Assembly (NCBI GenBank): GCA_036346225.1
Contig: JARFIW010001109.1
Coordinates: forward strand, 2,931,188 to 2,995,187
Length of the DNA: 64,000 bases
Direction: 5' to 3'
Source of the DNA: Platerodrilus igneus
Taxonomy: Eukaryota > Arthropoda > Insecta > Coleoptera > Lycidae
The translations under genes were made by a program, and so were the position numbers. The notes under the pieces are model-generated. The model made no database searches and was not told the DNA's origin. It saw nothing but the letters and a program-made list of their open reading frames with translations. The stretch's first letter is position 1; each line of letters begins with the position of its first letter. This document shows positions 1 through 12,011 of the stretch, piece after piece.

Positions 1-716
1 TCACTTTGCTTTCAAGGTTCCGGAAAAAGGATTTTCTGCACCAAATGATTACAAGCGATGAAAAGTGGATACTTTATATTAACGCGAAGCGTAAAAAATC
101 ATGGGTTGACCCTGGCCAACCTTCGACATCGAGTCCAAAGCTCAATATCCACGGCAAGAAAGTTTTCAGAAAGTTTTTCTCTGCAAATGATGAGATTGGA
201 AAGGCGTATTGTATTACGAGTTGTTACAGCCGAGTGAAACAATTACGGCAGACCGCTATCAGCAACATTTGACCAATTTGAGCGATGCGTTTAGAGAAAA
301 GTGCCTATTTGCTGGCAAAGGACGTGGTAAAGTGATACTGCTTCATGACAATGCCCGGTCACATGTTGCGAAAGTGACTCAGGACCATATCTTTGCGTTA
401 GGCTGGGAACTTCTCCCGCATGCGGCGTATTGCCCAGACATGGCGCCTTCCGATTATTACCTATTCCAGTCGTTGCAGCATCACTTGGCTGATACACACT
501 TTGTGACACTTGAAGAGATACGAAAATGCATTGATGACTTTTTCGCCTCGAAGACGGTGAGATTCTATCATCAGGGAATTCGCAAGGTGCCCGAAAGATG
601 GCAAAAGGTCATCGATGCAAACGGGGAATATTTCGTTGACTAGTTTCTTTTTGTTTGTTTTTAAATAAATATTGAATTTTGCAAGAAAAAGCTCAGAACT
701 TTTTTGTACACCAATA
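1..716 (+). mobile_element. mariner element, 3' part including the terminal repeat
   Basis: The region holds the C-terminal two thirds of a mariner transposase, about 60 bases of 3' flank and a 3' terminus reading ttttttgtacaccaa at 700-714, followed by TA at 715-716. That end resembles the terminal repeats of mariner elements that insert at TA. The 5' end lies outside the window, so terminal repeat pairing cannot be checked. The copy is broken (see the transposase entry) and is inferred to be dead. Confidence 0.85.
6..643 (+). pseudogene. mariner transposase (DD34D), frameshifted
   Basis: The cut-and-paste transposase catalyses excision and integration of the element at TA sites. The first catalytic Asp lies in a TSDEKWI motif in the upstream frame (from about 45). 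The second is in LLHDNARSH and the third in APSDYYLF in the downstream frame, with exactly 34 residues between them, which is the mariner DD34D spacing. The frame changes near 205, just before the conserved YYELLQP motif, so the protein is interrupted. The downstream frame stays open to a stop at 641-643 and ends with the usual mariner C-terminus (WxKVIxANGxYF). The N-terminal DNA-binding region is missing because the window starts inside the gene. Confidence 0.9.
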
Positions 717-3300
717 CTTATCATCAAAGGAGAATGGAACGACCTCGATCTACTTTGTAAAATAATGGAGTGGACTAACGCCGTGCATTTTCTATTCAAA
801 TCGATCGGATTTTTCTTTGTTTTGCCAACGGTTGTTCAAATAAGAAACTTCATTAACGTTCTTTTTCTCCATGACTTATGAACTGTCGGAGAGTCCAATT
901 TCTCAAGATTTTGCCATTTGGTATCATCTCTTTCTTTGCAGGCTTTGATAATGCTGTTTTTGCTGTCACATTTGTCCCTTGACTTTTAGGGATAATTTCC
1001 TAGTAGATGCAGCATTTAGATAAATCAGACATGCCGTTTCTGCTAAAACTAAGAGTTACATATTACCATCACATCTAAGAAAACAAGTTAGTAGGTATAT
1101 ACACTTGCAGCTACTAATGACCAGGATGAAACCACCACCGAGTTTAGAGGTAAACAGTGAGTAACACACAAACATAAGGATGTTGCAGGTATATTGGTAC
1201 ATCGGTCTGAATAAGGGTAGGAAGAGTATTCTTGTAGGTACCAAGTCCAACGTCTGCTGTCTTTTTGTCAAGTTTCTATGTTGTCGGAGATGGCAGGGAT
1301 ACCTAGTTTAGGATATTAAACGTGCCACCACTTTTTGTTTTTAAGATAGAAACATCTAGTTTGTCGCTTGCTTGTTTTCCAGTAGTCGTATCTCATACGT
1401 CAAGCTTAAGCCCCGTGGCTCCATTCCCATTGACGGTGGGAGTATGCTTTATGGATCAATCGATGTGGGAGTTTTGACGTAGAACAACTTTTGCTGAGGT
1501 ACTTTTTGCACTAGAGTGAATATTTGAGGAGATACTGAGGAAAAACTGAATTTGGGGCTCTAATATCCACAATTGACGTTTAAGCTTCGCGGGGGTTTGC
1601 GGGGACCTTTCGGTGGTTGTTTAGCACACTAACAGGAACCCGAAAACTAAAATTTAGCTTTTCCCGTTACAATGTCAGCAAAATATCTAATCTACCTAGA
1701 TTATTCGGCCACAAGTTCATTGAAGTATGTGATTGACCATTTACGTAACCTAGCCAGTAACTTTAAAGAACGAAAGGTTGTCATTTAAGTCAAAATTACC
1801 AATGAACACCTGCTACGGATATTGTTTTTAAATTAATTTTGCTATCCATTTTTGTTAAATAGTCATGCTCAAATAAAAAACATATATTAACCAATGGTAC
1901 CATAAGTCGGGGTGAATTGATATAGTTTTGAACTTTAAAATATATTATAACAAACAAAAAAAATTCATTTGTAAAATGTAATTAATTTCCTGACTTTTCG
2001 TTAAAGGAAACATGATGTATTAGTTTACCCTACCCAAGGGGGCAAGACCTTATGTTTTTTCATTATATATCGTTATAGGAAGTTGCAGCAGTAAACAGAC
2101 AAAAATATATATCTTCTCTTTTTGAGAATTATTATGGACAATACGCTTTATATAAGCGTGCATTAACGTTAGCAGTTCTTTATAATACGCTCCACACATT
2201 ATTACTACCAAAAACTACAGTTATTAAATACAACAAAAACACAGCATATTTTGTTTATAACCTGTATAATAAAATTTTCTTGACCTATAATTTTTGTCCT
2301 GTCAAAACTCCATCGACACTGGGGTAAAAATCTAGCTAGTTGTTGTTGGCAACGATTTCCTAACACTAACAGTTTTCACGGGACCGGTATATCACATCCT
2401 GTTACTGGTCAATTTGACAGGTAGAAGGTACTATAGTTTACCTTTTGCCCGTATAGAGAGCGTAATAATATTGCACGCATTTTACAAACGAATTATTAAT
2501 TCGTTCTACAAAACGAAACATGCGAAATAAGTCGAATTAGATTTATCTTTTGTCTTTCTAAGTAATTAAATTAAGGTAAAATCACTTAATAAATCTTTGT
2601 ATTACGGCATTTGATACTCTGAAATACTACTACGTTTTGTACCCTTTTATTTCATTTTACAGGTCGTGGACGAGGTTGACACCTATCTGGTTCAGATTCT
2701 TTTACATAAATTTGTTGTTTACCTAAAATATTAAACAGGCAACACAGATAAAAGATACAATAGATGGTTAGGAAATCAACAGCTTAACTTCACTACTTTA
2801 AGTTATTAAGCACCACATTGTTCTTCAATATACGATAGTTATATTTAGAATTATCACAGCGGTTGGGGTTTTTACTTATCAAAGTCACCACCCTTCTTCG
2901 TTACGCGTTCTGATTGGTCGATTCAACGACGTATATTTATTTCGAACGAAGGAAACATATTAATTAACATTCTGTTCCCACAAAATACATAATAATAAAA
3001 CTATTCTCAAATGTTTAGAACATTGTCGGGAAACTCAAAATCGCGTTCTTATGCGTATATGCCCTAACAATTATACAAAAACAATTGAAGCGTAGCAATC
3101 CGTGTTTTTCTTTAGCGTTCAAAAACCTGTTTTTCTTCACTAGCAGGTCCGGGTATGAATGCCTTCACGATAATTATCATACTTGATTTCCAACGTTGTT
3201 CCGCACCTCGATAGTTGCGCAAGTCTCTGTCAAATGTCTGGTATTTAATAATCTGATCCCCCTTTTTTACTATGCGTTTCTTACATGGTGTTTTCGTTCT
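717..3300. other. no gene recognised; AT-rich intergenic sequence
   Basis: The short open frames here have no recognisable domain and look random. A CT/GT-rich stretch at about 1380-1620 is less AT-rich than its surroundings, but I see no coding or repeat signature in it. Confidence 0.5.
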
Positions 3301-3329
3301 CGGTCAATCGGACAGTAGGGAGCGAGGTA

Positions 3330-3700
3330 GAAAAACGCTGCTACGGAGAGGTTGACACACCAATTTATACCAAGCATAGAAACTAGAGATAAGATGAAGG
3401 TGAAGTTTGATCATAAGATGTTGCAGCTGGTAAAAGGGGGCGGGGCTCTTAAAGGCTACCTGCGAAGATTCGGATTGACCGAAAACGACGGTTGCGAATG
3501 CGGCAAGCGTGCAGAAAGCGGCGAACACGTGCTATTTGACTGGCCACTAGAGATGGTTGGCGGATGGAAAACTAGCTGACGAGAATCTAGAATGGCGCAA
3601 GAGTCTAGAAGAAATCCAAGGCTTGGCTAACCAAAAGGTGTTCTGGGTAACTTTAAGGGAATTTGCAGGAAGTGTCGCAAGACTGGTCGCCGAGAACTGA
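3330..3700 (+). pseudogene. R1-like non-LTR retrotransposon, C-terminal fragment of ORF2
   Basis: Residues encoded from about 3400 to 3550 match the C-terminal zinc knuckle that ends ORF2 of R1-clade LINEs: a CxCG pair followed by ESGEHVLFDWP, where functional copies have a Cys in place of the Trp. A frameshift near 3560 moves the reading to another frame, which stays open to a TGA at 3698-3700 with a typical acidic and hydrophobic tail. Everything upstream (endonuclease, reverse transcriptase) is absent, as in a 5'-truncated LINE copy. Confidence 0.6.
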
Positions 3701-5370
3701 ATGTAAACCATAAGAGAGATGCCTGAATTTTGGGGTAGGGAGTAGTTTAGTTTAGAAGACTTGACATAATTTTATTTTATAGCACGACATAACTTAATTT
3801 ACAAAAATTAATATTAGGGAATAGAAAACAAAACCCCAAAACAAAACATCTAAATATCTACATATGCACAATGAAATTCACAGTAAGTCAATCACTGTCT
3901 TACCTAAACGCGTGAAACAAAACACCGGGTATTAAATGAAAACTTTAAGCTAATAAACAACAAAACTAAATCAGGAAACCTAATTAAGTTAAATTAAAAG
4001 TGATAGTTATTGTGACACCCCCCCCCCCAACATTTAGTGCATACCTACCAGGACTTTAGCAATGCCTATCCTTTTTCTCTTAGCAGTAAGATAATTAGAT
4101 GTAAGCAGACAACCAGACTTTCGGATCTTGGAGAAATTTATATTCCAGGTATTTATAAATATTGTGGCGGCTGTACTCGGATAAGGATCGATCCGTATTA
4201 ATAAATACATTTTGCTATTAATTTTAACGGGCACATTTTAGTGTGACCGCACTAGCCGAAATAATGCTTGTGCAACTGCACCTGTTAATTTTAGTGTTGC
4301 TTTTTGCTATTTATACACTGTTATATACTTAATGGTTTATTTAGATATTTATATTTTATGCATGTATTGTACATTTATATATTTTATTGTTTTGTTTTAT
4401 CGCTGGATTTGTTTCGGTTGGCGTTTTGCCTGCTTTTTGGTAGTAGCATCTATAGGAAAGAGGGATAGGGAAAGTTGGGACGAATTTAGGCTGAAGTTAG
4501 AATAAAATACCTAGACAAGGAAGGGCAATATCGTAAATTATAGAATAGGGACAAATATATGTATTCGTTATTAATAAAATTGGCGTATGCTTAGAAATTT
4601 GAATTCATTAGTAAATATTATTTAGCTAGATTAGTTTTAAGTCGACCTTTCAGGTCGCATCGGTCAGCAGAGCTGGCGGCTGCTATCCCGTATTTCGGAT
4701 CCCTCTCCTTTCACTTTTGCTAGTGTCTTATTGATCAGACACATTCTAAAGTCAACGCTAGGGATACCATTATTTAACCTCCAACTTTAGTTTTAGTTTA
4801 GACATTACATTCATGATTAAATAATTTTCAAGTCAGGTTTATATAATGTACGTAATTATTCGCGTTTAAACCCATTGTAGAGCTTTCAGGTGGAACATTG
4901 GGAGCGCAGTTACAAGTGTAGCGGCTCTTACGTACATTATACTGTTATCGTTTTGATGGGTTGTGCATCTAAACTGTTCCATTTTCACGGCCCGTGTAAA
5001 ACCTTACTCATTTTTACTATTTTACATTCTATACCAATGACTGCCTCATTCGTCATTTGTTTCGTTCTGAACATAGTTTTTATTGCTGTTTTTATGATAG
5101 CGTATCTATGGGGGTATATTTTACGCGGTAACTGCTTTTTGGACCTGGGCGAATTATTTGTACAAATAACTTTATTATAAACCGTTATTTTCCGGTTTCT
5201 ATCTGTAATTTTTGGAATTTAATGCGAAAGGATGTAAAATACCGATATTCACTAACATTTATATTCAACGTATTAGTTAAAAATGCTCTCAAACACAGAT
5301 TGAGAAGCGCACACAAAACAGCTATTAAAGATATACACAACTACCATCAGATCAAGACTTGATTACAGTT
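3701..5370. other. no gene recognised; AT-rich, with an 11-base C run
   Basis: A homopolymer of 11 C lies at 4018-4028. A hydrophobic 96-codon frame at 4890-5180 has no recognisable family and no supporting splice or codon signal. The rest is featureless AT-rich sequence. Confidence 0.45.
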
Positions 5371-5379
5371 GTATCACAT

Positions 5380-6738
5380 ACAGCACTGCCAAACCTTCTA
5401 ATATAAACCAATTAGACACAATTCAAAACACAGCTCTCAGATTAGCAACAGGTGACTACAGAACAAGCCCAGTCAATAGTCTACAATGCATAGCAAATAT
5501 ACCACCTTTATGTATAAGAAGAAATAAATTGAACCTAAAATATATTGCAAAACTAGCATCAAACCAGAAAATAGAAGCAAACCACGACATCTTCAAAATT
5601 AAACCATATAACACAAGATTAGATACCAGTACTCCAACAGCCGTACACATAAAAAACATAATGAAACAAATAAAACTATCCCTACCTGAAATCCTTCCAC
5701 AATATTTACCTACATTCCCACCATGGACTAGAAAACATATAACGACAAATGTATCACTATCAAATTATTCAAAAAAACATACAAGCAAAGCTCAGTATAA
5801 TCAACGATTTAAGGAACTAAAGGAACAATACAAGAGACATGAATTTATCTACACAGATGGGTCGAAAAACTACCAACAAGTAACTGCGGCTGTATTCAGT
5901 CAAGATAAACAAATCCAAATAACACTACACCCATATAGCAGCAGTTATACAGCCGAAAAGTAGCTATCTTAACAGCCATCCAAGACATAACATCAAATTC
6001 AACACACACCAAATATGCAATATGCACAGACTTTTTAAGCACTATTAAATCACTCGAAAAATGGTACACAACAGATCCAATAACAAACAACATACATGAT
6101 GCTGTATACAAAACAACAGAAGAAACCGGAACTGAAATAATACTGATTTGGTTTCCAGCCCACGTTGGAACCCAAAGAAATGAAGCAGTAGATAAACTAG
6201 CTAAAAAACAAAAAACTAATATCAACATTCAACTCAAAACTCCAATAACAGACATCTATACAATTATTTCAAGCAAAATAGACAAAAAATGGGAAGAAAC
6301 CACGAAGAACACCCAAAATAACAAGCTTAGACAAATAAAACCAAAAACCGAACCGTATGAACACATCCCAAAATCAAGAAGACAACAAATAATATTAACA
6401 AGATTAAGAATAGGACACACTGCATATACACACAACTATTTGATGACAAAAGAAGCTCAACCTGTATGTGAAGTATGTAAAACAAACCTAACAGTAGAGC
6501 ATATCCTAACGAATTGTGAAAAATATCAACAAAACAGACTCAAATACAACATACAACAAGATGTACAAACTATCCTGAGAGACACACCCAATATTGAACC
6601 ACTGCTGAACTATCTTAAAGACAGAAATCCTACATCGTATATAAAACATACAAAGATAAACATACATTGTAGCATAAATTATAAACAATACCTCCAACCT
6701 CCGCTAATAACTGGAAGCAGATAAAAGTGAAATTAAAA
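5380..6738 (+). pseudogene. I/Jockey-type LINE: RT C-terminus, RNase H and C-terminal zinc knuckle
   Basis: This is the 3' third of a non-LTR retrotransposon ORF2. From 5415 the conserved segment after the reverse-transcriptase palm is seen (LDTIQNTALRLATG, then IANIPPLxIRR). An RNase H domain follows: FIYTDGSK near 5845, a second acidic site in CTDF near 6025, and FPAHVG...NEAVDKLAK near 6150-6205. The end is a CCHC knuckle (CEVCKTN, then VEHILTNC) at 6465-6515. The frame breaks near 5960, where a stop follows TAEK and coding resumes in another frame. A poly(A) run at 6735-6747 marks the retroposed 3' end. The 5' part (endonuclease, most of RT) is missing, as expected for 5' truncation. Confidence 0.85.
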
Positions 6739-6747
6739 AAAAAAAAA

Positions 6748-7212
6748 TCTACTGAATGTTCCCTAATTTAATTCTTCTTCCTAATCTAATATTATATTGA
6801 AATAGCTTTGTTATTAAATGTAAACTGCTAAAGCAAATAATTTTTACAGAGTATTTTCTTGATAAAACCTCATCCAACTAACCAAATTTAATAAATTCTT
6901 TCTACTATCTAATATTTCCTTAAGTAACGCGCCAGATCTGAAATGAATGCATTAACTGTGATTCGATACTTATTAACAGATAAATTCATCTATGTTTGCT
7001 TGGTGATCGCCAAACGAATTTTTAATATTACTCGTGAAACTGAATAGCGGGAAGAGAAGCGTTTCAAAACTTAAAATACTAAAAAATTATTTGCAATCAA
7101 CAATAGTGCAAGAAAGGCCTTCGGACTAATCATTGTTAGTATCGAAATTGATTACATTACTAGTGTGAAATCGTACTTTCGACACGAATACCGTACACAA
7201 TCATTGTACACG
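6748..7212. other. no gene recognised
   Basis: AT-rich sequence downstream of the LINE poly(A) tail. No coding, repeat or RNA signature seen. Confidence 0.4.
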
Positions 7213-7524
7213 ATTTTTCCGACGACCACAATTAAAAAAAAACTTGGAAATATATTTTAAATAAACGTACACTGATGCAAGATCATGCGATCGTCTAGTG
7301 GTAATGTCGAACAAACCCTATATCGTGTTTTTGACATTGGGCATGTTGAGTCGTCTAGGTGATTAACGTACCAATATCTCATCCGTCTTATCACTCTAGA
7401 GTTGAACATTATTTCAACACTACAGTGATGTTTACTTTCGCACTCTCTACAGTGATATACGCCACTTTCTAAATAAATAGGTAGTGTGCAATCTGTTGTT
7501 TTCATACGTGGTCGTCGGAAAAAT
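7213..7524. repeat. 312-bp segment bounded by perfect 17-bp inverted repeats (possible MITE)
   Basis: The sequence atttttccgacgaccac (7213-7229) recurs inverted and without mismatch at 7508-7524. Between them is an 82-codon frame on the - strand with a Cys/His-rich centre (GVYHCRECESKHHC) and smaller palindromes such as agttgaacattatttcaact-like pairs. No clear target-site duplication is visible outside the arms. It could be a small non-autonomous DNA element or a foldback remnant. Confidence 0.4.
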
Positions 7525-8019
7525 TTAGTAAATAAACTGTGTATTTTTTACATTTGCATTAATTCGTTGTTCCATTTAAATTCAAAATATTCAATGAAAT
7601 TCTAATTTATCGATACGGTGCGTGGCGGCAAAATTATTCTCGCACACGGGCGGAAGATGTTCTAGAAACGGTCTTGATAACTATATAAATTACGTTTGCA
7701 ATTGACGATAACAACCACAAACAAGTAATTATACACGTTCATCAAAACCAACATAATACATTTCTTAGATTCAGTTGAATTCTATATTATTGTGTAAATG
7801 ATGATTGTAAAAAAACATACGCATTTCTGCTGGTTAAGCTTCCTGTCTAGAATGTTTATTTAAGAAATTAATCACTATGTGGTAAAGTGACTTTGCATAC
7901 CATATCATTGAGTAATATTTTGTAAGGAAGTGTGTTTTCGATTTGATTGTATAAATTATTCAGCTGTTGTGTATCATGAACCCAAACAACTGTTTTTTAA
8001 TTGCATGTCTTGAAGTGTC
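7525..8019. other. no gene recognised
   Basis: AT-rich sequence without a recognisable feature. Confidence 0.4.
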
Positions 8020-8520
8020 TGTTCTGAACGGACCTGCGCCTTGAAAAAGTTCTAAAATATTTGAACTGGTTTCAGTGAGCTAAATGGCCAAACTACAGGT
8101 TTCACCAAATTAGCGGGGTTTTTAGTGAGGAATCAGACTAAGACAGGTCCCCGAAGGATGCCAGCAGCTCTTTTGTTACTTAGAGTGACAGAGATCCTTG
8201 GGGGGATGATGTATTCTAAAACACACTACTGCGATGAGGAAGGCAACGAGAAACGCCACACTATCTCCCACGTATACAACGTACTATAAATGTTTTTTAA
8301 GATGATGGCGCTCTCTGACGTAAAAAATTCCGAAGTTAAAATATTCCCCATTCGGATCTCCGGAAAAGGACTAGTTCGGAGGATGTGATCGGAAAGTTTA
8401 AAAGAAGAACATGGAACATTTTGCGAGTCGAAGTGTGGAATTTCAGAAGCACGCACACAGATAGTGAAAAACGTAGGCTGTGGGAATTTCAAGGGAATGT
8501 GTGGGTTAGCTCAGAATAAA
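8020..8520 (+). mobile_element. degenerate 5' end of an RTE-like LINE (5' leader plus start of the endonuclease)
   Basis: The leader contains a module that I recognise from many insect LINE/SINE copies (tgcgatgaggaaggcaacga near 8230), preceded by a gagatccttgg...atggtgtattc-type stretch. Further on (8425-8455) one frame reads LRVEVWNFRS, which fits the LRIGTWNVRS start of an apurinic-like endonuclease domain. The frame does not continue, so only the 5' few hundred bases remain. A GATGAT microsatellite follows at 8569-8584. Family placement rests on recall of the motif and is moderately uncertain. Confidence 0.45.
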
Positions 8521-8568
8521 AAACAATGGAGGTACGCGTCTAACCAGTTTTAGGACTGAAAACCTAAT

Positions 8569-8584
8569 GATGATGATGATGATG
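8569..8584. repeat. (GAT)n microsatellite
   Basis: Five tandem tgatga-type triplets just downstream of the LINE 5' fragment. Confidence 0.8.
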
Positions 8585-8713
8585 TCTTGAGTGTGTAAAC
8601 AAAAGCCTAGCAAAAGTAAAAATATTTTTTATATGAACCCGTGTTTGAAAATTTATCTAAATTTTAAATTTTGCCGAACCCTTACTATTTCTAGCAATGC
8701 AAAGAACTTTAAA

Positions 8714-8883
8714 GTGCGCGACAACACACACACACACACACACACACACATCTCATTCGAACGACGACGTATTTTGTTGAAAATAATCGCCTAACATTTT
8801 CAAGCGGCCCGTATCGGGAATCGAACGTTGGACCATGGGCATAGTAGCCTACACTTAAACCAAATAAGTCACGAAGCCACTTT
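8714..8883 (-). mobile_element. tRNA-derived SINE with (TG)n tail
   Basis: Read on the - strand from 8883, the head contains an A-box-like stretch (ttggtttaagtgt) and, about 35 bases on, an intact B box (cgttcgattccc), as in RNA polymerase III promoters derived from tRNA genes. An AT-rich body follows, and the element ends in a (TG)n run that appears as (CA)n at 8725-8750 on the + strand. The order of head, body and simple-repeat tail is that of a tRNA-derived SINE. The cloverleaf itself is not intact, so it is not a functional tRNA gene. Confidence 0.6.
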
Positions 8884-9689
8884 TCGCGAAACAAACAGCT
8901 TAACATCTCGATAATCCGTGATCGATAAAAAATTCTCGAGCATATCTCAACGTATTTATACGTATTAAATCATTCTATACCTACAATGTAACTAATAATT
9001 TATAACATACACAGGACCCGATTCAAGAAACAATGGGCGTTACTTTACTTTCATACAAAAATAATAGATTTAATGAATATAAAGAAAAGATACTGATTAT
9101 CCAATAATTGAAAAGGCATACTACAGATTAATTCACTTATTACGTAACACATAATATAATGTTTTAATTACACTTTTATGATTATTTGACAATTATGCAT
9201 CTTCTTGATCAGATTTTTTCCATGTATGCTCTTCCATGACTGAAGAAACATTGATGAAATAAGCGAGATCTAATATTGAAATTTCAATAAGTCTATTATA
9301 TAATCCAGAAAAGTGCACGAATAAGCACACTATGTTTTAATGTTCTTGATAATAAAGTCAAATTGCTTGGCTCTCCATGACAAAAATATTCAAAGCTTTT
9401 TAATTGGATTTGCATATTTCAGTAGCTTTTGTAAAATTGATTTTATTGAGGAACGTGGGCTGGAAAGGAGTACTTAACACAAAATTAGTTTTAGACACTC
9501 TATTATAGTTAAAAAACACACTATATTGTATCATGAACAACACTAGTTTTTGATAAACACCTTTGAAAATTTAAAGTTACAAAACATATAAGTATTTTTA
9601 ATTTTTTGTTTAATTTACTATACCAAATACCCGTTCTGCACCACCCATAGTACAGAGTGGGGTATTAATCATATTTTCAAAATCATTAA
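8884..9689. other. no gene recognised; AT-rich
   Basis: AT-rich sequence with no domain, repeat or splice pattern recognised. It may include the 3' flank of the pogo-like element that follows. Confidence 0.35.
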
Positions 9690-11119
9690 AAAAGTTTGAT
9701 TTATGAAAAGAATTCAGGAATAAGAACAACTTCAACGTCTTCACTCTCTACTTCCGCGCAAAAGTTGTGAGCCCACTGAAACATTATTGATATGTATCCA
9801 GTCTTCATTTGAAGATGAATAAAAATCACAGCAATTAGGACATTCAGTCTCATCCTCGTTGCCCTCATTTAAAACACATTTCAATACATCATTCTTTTCT
9901 AATCTTTAGCCCCTTAAAGGTTTTCTTTTTATTCTTTTTATTGTCGTTTAAAAGTCGCTTTCTGGCTTTTTCTTCCTTTAGCTTTTATTTCTCTTGTTTA
10001 TTTTTATAGCCTTTCCCAATTCTTTCTTATATGGTGAATTGGTTAAAACAGCAGTCCCTTTTACTCTTTGCTTTCATTTTGGTACAGATATGGTCACTTC
10101 AGGCAGTGCTGTATGAAATCCGATTAATTATCAATCAAGTTGTTATTGTAGCACATCCAAGAAAAGATAAATCTTTATTGGTCGCAAACCTAATCTTCTT
10201 TGTGGAAAAGCTTGACCCTGGCTAACTTGCATTTTGTCGAATTTTATGAGTGGACTGCTGAGCTGATTGAGGCACCTATTTTTCTTTTAGTTTGATGTCT
10301 GTCGTCTCTATTGAAAGAAAATCTGCTTCTGAAAATATTTTAACATTTATAGACCATATTCCACTTTTTAAAGACGTTAATTAAAGTTGTCGTTGCTGAT
10401 TGAAGATAAGCTGCACCAAAGAGGGACGAGATTTATCACAATATTACAATCTTCGCTGGATTACATTGGTACCACCATTTCATATTATTAGCAGAGGTTT
10501 CATAAAGGAAATATTGAGTGGATGTGATTTATGTTAGGAGTGTAGCGACAAACAAAGCAACACCACTGCAATTATTCTTGCTGTTTGTATAACAATAATA
10601 TTCTTATGAGTTAAGTAAAATTAGTTAGATAAGAGACCCATGCTTGCTGGAATCTCCTTTTAGGAAACAGCATGGTAAAAACGAACTTCCCTGAAGCAAC
10701 TCACAAATGATGGCAGGCATACAAATCATGGCAGTTACGGTTTCCTCCATTTCTACAGATATCAAAACCCACTTGCCTTTTACTTTTGCGAGTTACAACT
10801 TTTGGATGCTACTCGGGCTTGACAGAAAGTTCTGTTTCAACGCAATTAAATATTTTCTTTGTTGTAAGTTAGCGATTGTCAATAATATCAATTAAAAGGA
10901 AAAAGGCTGTCCTACTGGAATTTTGTTAAACCCCATTGCTCTTGCGCTAGATGTGGACTCAGGCGCACAAATGCTTAGGTAAAAATGCATTTTAAGAAAA
11001 TTGTTTGCCAAATCCTGGCCAGCCATGCGTTTTTTTGCAAAATCTGCTAATAAGATTATTCCTTTCCGCCAGCTAGAAAACCAGTCAACGCATGTGTCAT
11101 GGTCAGTCAAGATACACAC
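9690..11119 (-). pseudogene. pogo/Tigger-like (jerky-type) transposase pseudogene
   Basis: On the - strand, successive pieces of a pogo-family transposase appear in the right order but in shifting frames. Near 11020-10910 lies the CENP-B-type HTH tail (LSICAPESTSSARAMGFNK). Near 10840 is the DDE start (a degraded NVDETGLS, read as VETELS, then TRKSKRQVG). Near 10760-10710 is an ISVEMEETVTAM segment. At 10360-10280 is the pre-C-terminal motif KSGIWSINVKIFSEADFLSI. A Lys-rich linker follows at about 10000-9900 (KEEKARKRLLNDNKKNKKK-like), then a zinc-finger remnant (ECPNCCDFYSSSNEDW) at 9860-9800. Many stops and frameshifts show it is long dead. The central DDE catalytic block is poorly preserved. 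Confidence 0.75.
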
Positions 11120-11190
11120 ACAACCTCACCCACACATATACACACACATAACACATGCCCTCAAGCGCGCGCGCACACATACACACCCCT
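11109..11190. repeat. CA/CG-rich microsatellite
   Basis: An interrupted (CA)n tract with a short (GC)n block (gcgcgcgcg near 11166), overlapping the 5' edge of the pogo-like pseudogene. Confidence 0.8.
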
Positions 11191-12011
11191 TACTCACGGT
11201 TATTTTTTGGGAGGAATCCAGGTCTGCTTAAATTTCAGGTAGCAGACTACTGAAACGTTGGAATAAATAAATAAAAAATAAAGAAATAACTGGTCAGTCC
11301 AAAAAGAGGACCTAGTATAGATTCTTCTTTTTTGAGTATCTTTGCAATGAAGTCTTTGGAACATTAAATTGACGTGATGCTTTCAAGTAGTCAACTTTAT
11401 CGTAATAACTGCTTAAACGGATGCACTCATTGCTTCGATCGTCCATTTTTATCTGTCCGTCTTTCTTTTATATTCACGGACCATCTGCAATAATAAAAAT
11501 ATATTACTTCTTAAGGTGGGTAAAAAAACCTCCAACTGATAGGGCAGAACGGGCAGAACCTATCTTGTTCTACCCCAGAGAAGAAATTTTAGATTATGGT
11601 TTCCATAGAGTTATAAAGCATCGTAAACCTGATCGATTAATTGTACAAAACGATCTATTTAATTAGTAAACGAAAACCCACATAAGAAAATGACTTCTAC
11701 GACCAACCTCGAGTTGAGATGAAGAAAAGTTGCAATAAAACGTCTAAAATATAGCAAGTCTCAAGTTTACTACAAAAGTATATTCAACTAGTAATAAAAA
11801 TGGCGATTCTTTTTGCAGACTGTTAGTTAAAATAATTTTCGCTAGGTTGTAGTACCATACAGTCATTAGGCACTCCGTTGTGCCTCGCCACCTCATTCTA
11901 CACCCCCTTATTCCTATTATCGACTGACTAGCCTGTCAAAAATTCTACGGGTAACTTTCCTGAATTTAATGATAGCAAATACAAATTCTTGCTAATTCTG
12001 TATGTTCACAG
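11191..12011. other. no exon recognised; upstream intron of the ODF3-like gene
   Basis: Ends in a 3' splice site (gtatgttcacag, AG at 12010-12011). No earlier SHIPPO-type exon (PGPGxY) was found here or further upstream, so the rest of the gene lies at a distance or outside the window. Confidence 0.35.

Noticed and set aside
4890..5180. 96-codon hydrophobic frame
   Set aside because: No family, no splice or promoter support; length is possible by chance in this region.
7270..7300. tRNA-like gatcgtctagtggtaa box
   Set aside because: No B box at tRNA distance and no cloverleaf can be drawn.
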